This document shows positions 20,780-28,693 of a stretch of 28,693 bases of DNA, piece after piece (within the stretch, counting starts at the first letter, position 1; each line of letters begins with the position of its first letter). A program made the translations under genes and the position numbers. This DNA comes from Apostichopus parvimensis (lineage: Eukaryota > Echinodermata > Holothuroidea > Aspidochirotida > Stichopodidae), in NCBI GenBank assembly GCA_000934455.1, contig KN886714.1, positions 1-28,693 of the forward strand. The letters are read 5' to 3'. The notes under the pieces were generated by a model that saw only the letters and a program-made list of their open reading frames with translations, did no database searches and was not told the origin of the DNA.

Positions 20780-21545
20780 AAACAATTATAGATACCTCGA
20801 TAGAAACCTTATAAATACTATTAAACCGTGTCATCCTTTAATACTTTTTTAGCTTCTTTCGTTTCATTTATTTGTTTCTTCACAAAATAAATACAAAGAA
20901 GTAAACTAAGTGACAAAACATATCAACAACAGGGAAAATTGTGAAAGGAAGCACTCCAAAAATACCAGAGGGCTTATCTAGTAGAGCGCTCCCATAAGTA
21001 AATAGAGAGAACAATACAAGAAAACAGTGACACTTATATCCACCCACACCAACCCAATACGTATAACCCACCCACCCTACCCCCACCACCCACAATACAT
21101 GTATATACACATATGCATACGTAGACAATTGAATTCAAATACACACACGCATATATACATATATATAAACATACATATATATTTACATACATACATACAA
21201 ACATATATATGTATATATATGTATATATATATATATATGTATTTACATATACACATACATACATACACACATACATACATATTCCGTTTAATAAAAGATG
21301 GAACTCAATATTTCGTTATTGTCTTGTAACATAGGGATGTTAAATTTGCCTGGAAAGTTGAATTCTATCCCATTCCATTATGTGTGTGCTTAAATCATAC
21401 AAATGAATACTGACTCTACAACGTGTATCAGTTGAGTACAGGTATATTGTATAGCTTGATGAATGGATCAGGTGAATTTCTTTGCACAAATCGTTTGAGA
21501 CTCTTTCAACTAGAGAATTACATGAACAATTATATAATGCCATAA
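20780..21545. other. B-only replacement rich in low-complexity DNA
   Basis: In copy A about 110 bp (7910-8020) occupy this place. In B there are about 765 bp. On the - strand the part at about 20880-21010 has the feel of a retrotransposon 3' region (GGGAGCGCTCTACTAGATAA, then T-rich), but I cannot assign a family. The middle is the microsatellite at about 21100-21283. Confidence 0.4.
21100..21283. repeat. (AC/AT)n-rich microsatellite
   Basis: Alternating CATA, CACA and TATA units (ACATACATACATAC, TATATATATATA). The long open frames across it on both strands are composition artefacts. Confidence 0.92.
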
Positions 21546-22274
21546 CAAATATTTCCCGTGCTATTATCTGTATGTGTATCCTTAGCGATGAATATATCGA
21601 TTAGTACTACGGTATGTTTACTATTTTCCTTTATCCCAAAGAATTAACGAAGGCACAATCTCAATCCAGATATGTCATGAACCGATCACAGCAGTTAATG
21701 GACAACATTCTACGCGTTTCTGCATAACAAAGAAGAGTTGTTAAAACGTAACATAATTTCTGCATTTCTGTATTATGGCAGTATTTGCAAATTACTAATA
21801 AATATAAGGCACAATTTATATTCATCCATAATGGACATTCATTATAGCGACTGTCCATTGACTTGTCTTTCTCCCGTCTTGCTGCTGTCATCCGAAATTG
21901 AGAGTACTCCCTCTTCAGTATTTGTTGATGTTCACAATATGTGTGCCAATGATGTGTTAAGGATTGGACTAAGCCCGGTGCTTCCCCATTCAATGTTAGT
22001 AGTTAAATATGAATCCTATTCACGCGTTAGATTAAAGAAGCCGTCGAGAAAAATAAAAAATATTTTATTTAGGGTTTTTTCATATTCCATTGAAGAAAGC
22101 AAAGTGACAGTAAGGGGAAATGCTGATGGTAGAACAGATGAAAAATAAAAACAATATTATGTTAACAATAAGCATTAACAAACCCAATACCTTTTCAGGC
22201 AAACTAATTTTGTCTTATCTTGTCATAAAACTATGATCATGCATATGGCAGACGACACGTTCCGTCCAGTAACT

Positions 22275-22352
22275 AGGAGCACTTCAAACACATGAAACAG
22301 TGGAGCACCTCACCACGTAAGACAGTCGATCACCTCATTCACATGTTACAGT
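22275..22352. repeat. Three-unit minisatellite at the end of copy B
   Basis: Counterpart of 8750-8833: three imperfect 25-28 bp units with CACNTCA cores, each ending CAGT. The duplicates stop matching just after it. Confidence 0.6.
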
Positions 22353-22355
22353 GAG

Positions 22356-23767
22356 TTTGTTTCTTCATAGGAAATAGAACACTTAGCACACATTTAGCTG
22401 CAGGGTAAAATAGGACGGTTACGCTGCAAACTTAACACAGCAAAGTTAATCGGTAGTTTTGGTGATTTGAATGGTGATTTGATATTAAAAGTTTTTGTGG
22501 CTCATCGCTTTTCTTTGAAACAAGTTTACTTTCATACTGTTTCAGTCTACCAATGTAACAATTCCTTCGGTATCCCTTAAAACATAAAGAGGTCTAGTCT
22601 TCACAAAATACCGACATCAAATTATTTGTCACTTTCCTTATTGTTTGAAGGCAAGTGGTTCATTGTCATCTACGTGATTCTAACGGAAAATTAACAAACC
22701 AGATTTTACTATTCAATATCAAGCTATTGAAAGCTGCAAATATATATATTACTTCCAAGTTACAGCACCATGCTCAGAGAACACAAGTGACTCGTACGTC
22801 GGATTCTTCTTTAGGTAAGTGAGAACCATTGCTGGTATCTTGCCACTAATTTCCAACAAGTGCAACGAACACTTTGTAACCACATCACATACGTTGTTGC
22901 CCCAAAGGATGCGCATATGAAGTACATGTAAACATCATACGCGACTTATGTAGAATCCTCGTCGCACTAACAGATTGGAATATGTAGCTGTATGTATGTG
23001 TCTCTACAGTACAGGCATTCTCTTGGCGATTTCCGTCTCTTGGAAGATGGTTCGTTTTCACGACCGAAACACTCAATCGAGAGCATCCTTTGTAGACTTT
23101 GAAATTTAGGTTCTCGGAGATTGATTTCATAACCATGAAAAGGCTTTGAAGAAAGACTAACGTTAAAGTCCTCATGGGATTCACAAATCTCTGATGGAGA
23201 CACCGTGTACTAGGGCTAACGATCCAGTCAACAGAATGATACAAGGGGGCTCCATGTAGAAACATCTTGAATTTGTAAAATGCTATAACTTTTTAAATCA
23301 CCACAAGAACCTGATGGGTTTATGCTGTATTATTAGGTAAATGAAGAGTTCAAAGAACGAGCAGCTAGGATTCTCCGGAATGTTATCTCAGAAGGGGTAG
23401 GAGGGAGGGGGGGGGGTATGAGGAAGGATGAAATGCATTTGAGAGAATATTCATTTCATTGGAATGTATGTGAAAGCCCCCGTGGGGATCCCCCGGTCCC
23501 GGAAGCTGTGATTTCTGTGATTTTGCAAGCTTCCTTATTACGCCCATTAATCAACTCCAGGACATACCCACTGTTGATATTTACCGAAGTTCAATGGGTC
23601 CCTTTCACGTGTTCGTTGGATAAGATAAAGTATCCATGGCGAAGTCTCCAAACGGAGTGTCTGTCGAGGTGAGCTAGACATTTGATGCGTTCTGGTCTAG
23701 CATATGACATATGACCGTTTAACTATGAAGCAATTGTTATACCTCTCCCTTCCTTGGTGAAGATGTG
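22356..23767. other. Unique flank, no confident gene
   Basis: Two overlapping - strand frames at 22885-23265 and 22967-23203 cannot both be real. The second follows an AG-like site and encodes a charged peptide (ENEPSSKRRKSPRECLYC), but I recognise no family. A run of 13 G lies within 23403-23417. At 23561-23602 there is CAGGACATACCCACT and then CGAAGTTCAATG, resembling the core and right arm of the foldback element. Confidence 0.45.
23561..23602. repeat. Possible degraded third foldback-element copy
   Basis: CAGGACATACCCAC is shared with the left arm of the palindrome at 4547, and GAAGTTCAATG with the sequence just after its right arm. The right arm itself is no longer complementary. The outer CTTCCGTTTG arms are not found, so this could be only a fragment of the family. 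Confidence 0.35.
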
Positions 23768-25009
23768 TCAGTTGAAGTATGTAAAATTGTATCTGTCACC
23801 CATTTCTTCATTGTAATACCTGAAAGTTGAATACTCTTTAACCCATTTCCGCTCTCCACATTCATTACATCCTCCCATCCAATTCGGTCCGTATGGATCG
23901 AAAGGCTGCTTTTGCGGTTCATTATTCTTTTCTTGTATGAAGTGTATTAATCTACACATTCCAACATTCGAAAATGCGAGAATATCTACAATCAAAGTAT
24001 TAACAGCTTTACCAATTGACTTCCATTTAAAGTATGAGTCATAAAGGGCCTGATCTTGTGATACCCGGAGAATATGTTCCGCTAAATCTTTCATAGAGCT
24101 GAAGTCGTCGGCATGAATAAATGAATTAGGTGGAACAAGCTGATCGTAGTCCATCTTTGGAGGACCTATCACAACAGGAATAGCATTGTAACGGGTTACC
24201 GTATACCAAAATTGTTCAGTAATGTAACCTCCACAACAACTATTTTCGAATGCTACAATAAATTTGTAACGAGAAAAAACCTTCGGGCAATGATGTCCTG
24301 TACGTTTTGGACAAGAAAGTTCACCACACTCTCCAAACATATCAATTGGAATGTAACCAGAAAGATCGTGCACAGCGTCGTACCTTCTCCACATTTCAGT
24401 TGAACAGTGACTAGAAATCCAGGCCATTAAGCCTTTCTTCTGATCAAAATTGGATGTAAACGCAACTTTTCGTTTTCCCCTTTTGCTGAAGGGGAAAAAT
24501 CTCCCATATGGTAAAATAATATCTGCTTTTGCATGATATGTTGAGGTGATGTTAAAATGAATATGGCTGACTTTTGGAGGAGGTACTGAATCCCTGGAAG
24601 TGAAAGGACTCTCTTCTGTTGTGAACACCCAGATCTGATTAGGTTGTCGTTTACTTTCCAGTTCCAACCAGATGTCATCGCAATTGATAGCCCCAGAAAA
24701 TATAAGTATGTCTGCTTTCTGAGTGTTATTTGTCCAGTGACTTGCTTGCTCAATTAAGACTGATCTGGTTTGTCCACCTCCGCAAGAGATCAACTTTGGT
24801 AGTTGTAGTTTGTTTGTCCAGTGCCCCTCGGAGGGAAAAGCTTCCACGCGATAATCAACTTTTGCTTGAAGAATGTCATCATGACCTTTTGATGTCTTCT
24901 CTGGTTGTGTAAAATTAATGTTATTACAATATTTCCTTTCGGCTGTAGGCATTCGATTACCGTCGGGCGAAAGCAACTTAGTATTGTTACTTAGCTGTGC
25001 TCGCGCCAT
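23768..25009 (-). CDS. Alpha-1,3-fucosyltransferase-like protein (GT10 family)
   Basis: 413 codons in one exon. GT10 enzymes move fucose from GDP-fucose to N-acetylglucosamine in glycans of the Golgi. The acceptor-side domain is seen at residues about 98-170 (ADILIFSGA, QIWVFTTEESPF, ADIILPYGRF). The donor domain has YKFIVAFENSCCGGYITEQFW (248-268, quoted in part: FENS at 254, TEQFW at 264), then IPVVIGP (277-283), PPNSFIHADDF (293-303) and DSYFKWK. The usual TEK lysine is Gln266. Asn-glycosylation sites include NNT, NFT and NIT. The C-terminal CNEC resembles the CXXC of invertebrate members. The ATG at 25009 has A at -3 and G at +4. No transmembrane anchor is encoded, though the family is normally type II membrane protein, so an upstream exon may supply it; the frame stays open upstream to 25096. 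Confidence 0.9.
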   Translation of the reverse strand: MARAQLSNNTKLLSPDGNRMPTAERKYCNNINFTQPEKTSKGHDDILQAKVDYRVEAFPSEGHWTNKLQLPKLISCGGGQTRSVLIEQASHWTNNTQKADILIFSGAINCDDIWLELESKRQPNQIWVFTTEESPFTSRDSVPPPKVSHIHFNITSTYHAKADIILPYGRFFPFSKRGKRKVAFTSNFDQKKGLMAWISSHCSTEMWRRYDAVHDLSGYIPIDMFGECGELSCPKRTGHHCPKVFSRYKFIVAFENSCCGGYITEQFWYTVTRYNAIPVVIGPPKMDYDQLVPPNSFIHADDFSSMKDLAEHILRVSQDQALYDSYFKWKSIGKAVNTLIVDILAFSNVGMCRLIHFIQEKNNEPQKQPFDPYGPNWMGGCNECGERKWVKEYSTFRYYNEEMGDRYNFTYFN

Positions 25010-26299
25010 GATATTCCATGGTTGACGTAGTGTTGACCTATCGTTTCGTCTCCAGTGTAAATAAAGTATAGAGTGATAATGCAGCAGATATGATAATTAT
25101 GCAAGTAAATTTACGTCGGTTACTTCTCAAACAATTCATGATGAGAGAAATGTGGTGAAAAGTTCACAACAACTTCTGAAAATTCATAAGGTCAACTGAA
25201 ATATAAATATACTGATGACTCACGTTCATTTAATCCTCATCACAAGTCGTCGAACAAATGAAGGTTAACAAATTAGATTTGCTCTTCGATGTTCCTATCG
25301 TTGATTCTTTGTTAGTTTCCACTAGTGCGATATTCTAAGGTGTAAAGAAAATCAAACAAAATATTTATAATGAGGATGAACACATTTCACCGTTATTAAA
25401 CCCGTAAAACACATCGCTTCAACTTTACCAATGAAAGGTCATAGTTCCTTTCATTATAACATGATATAATTTCTAGAGTATATATTTCGATTTTTTCGGA
25501 AAGTTGAGCGTAGAAGGCATCAATATGCACGAAGAGTGCTTGCATTAGTACAATGGTAATGGATCAGTCTAAACGGTAAGCTTATGGTCGTCTATATAGT
25601 TGACAAAGCACAAAGTTTAAGTACTGATTCACAAGTTAAGAAAAAGATCAATCTCGGCAGCTTTATTACAACTTTCAATGTCGACTAGTTTGTTTGAATT
25701 TTGGCTTTGTACCAATTGACGACATTTTGACTTTATCGGCTCAAAATCTTGATTTCTTACTCGAGAATTTTTCTAATTTTGATATTCCTGTTACTGGAAT
25801 TTGTATAAAACTCATGAGGATCATAAGTTGGAAATGAGTTTACATTGAAAGTTGTTTCATTCGGTGCTACTTCATTCTATCAGGAGTTACAGTTCTTTAG
25901 AATTCATTACAAGCCCTGGTGTGGATCTTCGGGACTTTGTATTTAATTCTTGTACTATGTATGCGCTTATAAAGCTCAAACATACATTTTATGGGGAATT
26001 CAACATAATCGGAATGATTTCAGTGTAACACCCCGGCTGAGGGCCAGGGAAGATTATTTTTAACCTTATAGTTTACAGTATTGGAAACCTAGATAAAGGG
26101 AGAAAAATAGGCGAACTTTTGGTTTTCTTGTTTTTGCTTTGAGTTTTATTAATCTAATACATTGAAGGCAATAAGAAAAAAATGAGTTGAACATTTTTCA
26201 ATAGGTTCAAAAGTACAGCATTAAAGTGGATATCTTTAAAGCAAGACTCAAATTACCATATTTTCTGTAAGTGTAGTGAACCACATCCATCAGGTTTTT
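25010..26299. other. AT-rich flank upstream of the fucosyltransferase, no gene seen
   Basis: This is where a short 5' exon with the Golgi membrane anchor of the - strand fucosyltransferase could lie. I did not find a convincing hydrophobic frame with a donor site. No other feature recognised. Confidence 0.5.
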
Positions 26300-26304
26300 A
26301 ATTG

Positions 26305-26430
26305 TATATCAATAATACTAATAATAATCATGATCATCATCGTCAATGTCATCGTCAAGCGTCATCGTCTTCGCGATCGTTCGTAGTCACTATGATTGTT
26401 GTCCTCACCGTAATTACATCTTCATCGAGG
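26305..26430. repeat. Degenerate trinucleotide-rich tract
   Basis: Imperfect ATC/GTC/AAT-type triplets (AATAATAATCATGATCATCATCGTC). The + strand frame over it is a by-product of the triplet periodicity. Confidence 0.6.
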
Positions 26431-26577
26431 TCAAGTAATTGTAGGCAAATGGTACAGAGTTCAATTATGAATAGGTATCAATTAGTAAAACGTGTTGTAA
26501 GGAAGAAAGAAATAAAAAACATTTGCTGGTTTCAATTAATTTTTTCTATACAAAATGATCTTTAACTGAGTTATCAG

Positions 26578-26790
26578 ATATATGTTTTTTACTTTTTACC
26601 CAAAAAAAAATTTCCAAAATTGAAAATAACAAACAATTCAAAAGGGCAAACCCCCTAAAAACCTCCCAATTTGCCTTGAAAAAGAAAAAAAAAAAACCCC
26701 GAACTCCAAAAAAAAAAGGAAGGAAGGGGTTAACAAATCCTTTAACATCCCAAAAAAAATAAATTTTGGAAAAACAAAAAGAAAATAAAA
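26578..26790. other. Homopolymer-rich, possibly low-quality sequence
   Basis: Repeated runs of A, with doubled or tripled C and G (CCCCCTAAAAACCTCCC, then AAAGGAAGGAAGGGG). Long - strand frames full of Phe arise from this. The texture suggests either a purine-rich tract or sequencing error with stretched homopolymers. Confidence 0.5.
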
Positions 26791-27880
26791 AAAGGTTTTG
26801 TTCGAACATCCAAAGTGAAAGAATGGAGCACATAACATTACATAAAAACGAGGTTTTCTATAGACTCCTCATGGCACTTGCAAAAGGTAAATGATGGATT
26901 TTCTATAACCTTCACAAAAGAGCTTGTTAGTTTCAAGTATTCGGTGCATGAAAGGAAATTGGAAATATGGAACCTTAACGTCTATGACGGAATGTCATGC
27001 ATTAAGAAAAACGATTGCACTAAATATCATCACCGCATTTCATATTGTTCTTCCTCTTTATTCCCCTTCTCTAACGTTGTTGCTATTATAAATATTATTA
27101 TTATCATTGCAGAACAAGTACGGTTTTTTTATACATGAGTTGATTATATAAATTTAATTTAACAAAGTGGCAACAAAAAAGCTCACAATGCATATTTCTT
27201 TGCCACTGTTTTTAAAACACAGTCAAAGCTGAAGCGAAACTAAGAAAATATAAAAGCTATTATTGTATCTTACACCTTATCAATTCTGCGAAGCATAGGA
27301 TTTAAAAGGAATTAAAGATAATACAACGATTAAAGTTATATTCTATATTTGCAAATTGATAAAGATTGATACCTTTTAGAAGAATTTACTGTTTTAATTT
27401 CCTCCACAATAGCTAATATGTGTTCCTGGGAAAGAACGCAGCAACCATGTGATCTTATTTATCGTATAGCATAAATTGCTCAATCGACTTATCTAGCAGT
27501 GAGTTTGGACTTTAATTCTAATTATTTAGGAAAGCTAATAACTGATAAATCTCGATAACGATATCTCTATATAGTACTCATGTTGTGGAATGATTTATGT
27601 TCCATTAATGAGTCACTATCGCTTCGACTTTGGAGTTTACATAACAACATATATTGTACAGGACCATGTACTGTGCACCCTCTGGCAGTATGCCAAATCC
27701 CTGTAGCAACACACTGGCCTAACCATTATTTTTGTGCAGTCTGGTGAGAGCTTTACTTCGAATCCAATCACTATGAATCCGTCTATGGTTGAATTTGCTA
27801 ATTAACATTGTATTGTACGTGTCATTTGATTTAGGGACGGCGGAGTTTTTTTCTTTTCTTTCTTTCGGGTTATTTCTAGC
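26791..27880. other. AT-rich non-coding sequence
   Basis: No frame with recognisable protein similarity, no repeat structure noticed. Confidence 0.5.
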
Positions 27881-28240
27881 ACAAACAGTTTTGACAAGTT
27901 GGAACCCGCATAACAGCTTTGAAAAAGTTCCAAGACACTCCAACATAGGCTGATTCTTTAGTTCTTTTTAAAGTTGTATACAAGATATTGTTTATTGTAA
28001 ACTTGAAATTAATAAATCAGTGAAAACAATTTGGTTTGAAAAATTGGTTGCTATTGCTGGGACACACTTTTTGACAATTTGGAACCTCCACTACAGCTTT
28101 TAAAAGTTCCAGGAAACTCCCACATAGGCTAATGCATTATTTTCTTTGAAACTTTTGTACAAGAGACTGTTTATTGTAAACTTGAAATTAATAATTCAGT
28201 GCAAAACAATGTGGTTGGGAAATTAGTTGCAATTAATGCC
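27881..28240. repeat. Tandem duplication, 2 x 180 bp
   Basis: Unit 1 (about 27881-28060) and unit 2 (about 28061-28240) share TTGACAANTTGGAACC at 27891 and 28071, AACAGCTTT/TACAGCTTT, ACATAGGCT and TGTTTATTGTAAACTTGAAA in the same order, giving a period of 180. Similarity is about 80% by eye. Confidence 0.85.
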
Positions 28241-28301
28241 TTGGCAACATAAAGGTAGACCCAACACAGAGCAGCCGTTTTTTTACCATTCATCTAAGTT
28301 T

Positions 28302-28495
28302 GGTTAGCTCAGTGGGTAAGAGCTTCCACATTCCAGCCATGAGGCCCAATGTCAAATCTTGACATACAAAAGACTTTAAAAATGGAACCTGCTGCCTCTC
28401 ACTTGGTAGTCAGCATTTACAGAGAGAGTGAGAGACATGTAGTCACCAACAAAGAAAACAATTGATAGGCTAGTAAAAGGTTATTGTGCATTGGT
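28302..28495 (+). mobile_element. tRNA-derived SINE-like sequence
   Basis: GGTTAGCTCAGTGGGTAAGAG at about 28306 is a near-perfect tRNA D-arm/A box of a pol III promoter. About 40 bp on, TGTCAAATCTTGAC resembles a worn B box. The rest is not a tRNA: it continues into CCTGCTGCCTCTCACTTGG and CAGCATTTACAGAGAG, similar to the body of widely spread invertebrate SINEs as I remember them. I cannot assign a family. Confidence 0.6.
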
Positions 28496-28693
28496 GTGCC
28501 AATCTTGGCATGTATTTTAATTGAATAGATACCGTAATGAATTAAATTTTAAGTTTACAGGTAAGTGGCTCAAAAAACTTGCAGAGAAGTAAAAAACGAC
28601 ATATAATTGACATGAATGAATTGGATTCAAATGCGTTTTTTATAGATATTGTTGTTCTAGATAAATCTGAAATTTCTAATTTTGCTTTTTTTT

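Larger units (their letters stand above)
11685..22355. repeat. Segmental duplication, copy B
   Basis: Direct-orientation partner of 1-8835. It is longer because of a retrotransposon/microsatellite insertion at about 12734-15745 and a low-complexity replacement at about 20780-21545. It lacks the A-only blocks. The right end coincides with the minisatellite at 22275-22352. Confidence 0.93.

Noticed and set aside
21027..21329. Long tyrosine/isoleucine-rich frames on both strands
   Set aside because: They are translations of the AC/AT microsatellite.
22885..23265. Two overlapping - strand frames left of the fucosyltransferase
   Set aside because: No recognised family and no basis to choose between frames; kept only as a note in the flank entry.
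28302..28380. A functional tRNA gene
   Set aside because: The A box is good, but the B box is worn, there is no closing acceptor stem, and the sequence continues into a SINE-like body.
1..28693. CRISPR array, operon or prokaryotic system
   Set aside because: No regularly spaced direct repeats with spacers, no ribosome-binding sites or gene-dense layout; introns and retroelements indicate an animal genome.

Overview
The window looks like draft scaffold from an AT-rich animal genome. It has spliced genes with canonical GT/AG junctions, non-LTR retrotransposon debris, MITE-like elements, microsatellites and a 415-base run of N. An NHL-repeat gene family, a large single-exon GT10 fucosyltransferase and a jockey/CR1-type retrotransposon would fit a marine deuterostome such as an echinoderm. 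That placement is inference; nothing here is diagnostic.

The main structure is a direct segmental duplication. Copy A (1 to about 8835, continuing off the left edge) and copy B (about 11685 to 22355) run collinear. They are separated by a 2.85 kb spacer that holds the assembly gap. By eye the outer parts match at well over 90%. Several large indels mark events after duplication: a TTAA-flanked MITE only in A (6748-7325), a retrotransposon with microsatellite only in B (about 12734-15745), and unexplained A-only blocks at 631-890 and about 3770-4370.

Each copy carries one NHL (beta-propeller) gene on the + strand. In copy A three exons (2679-2859, 3369-3544, 4907-5785) join in matching phases into a 411-codon frame: a charged helical N-terminus followed by a six-blade-like NHL propeller. 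In copy B exon 1 is largely deleted and has a GC donor, and exon 2 has a frameshift and a premature stop. The propeller exon (18322-19206) is nevertheless fully open and about 78% identical in protein. A third, decayed and internally deleted NHL exon (about 8910-9330) lies just outside the end of copy A, so the locus looks like an old tandem NHL family.

Right of the duplication there is one confident gene: an alpha-1,3-fucosyltransferase-like GT10 enzyme on the - strand (25009-23768, 413 codons). It has the family's C-terminal donor-binding motif but a Gln where the family nearly always has Lys. The rest of the right flank (25.0-28.7 kb) is AT-rich and non-coding as far as I can see. It holds a trinucleotide-rich patch, a suspicious homopolymer patch, a 2 x 180 bp tandem repeat and a tRNA-derived SINE-like sequence. 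I see no functional link between the NHL genes and the fucosyltransferase.
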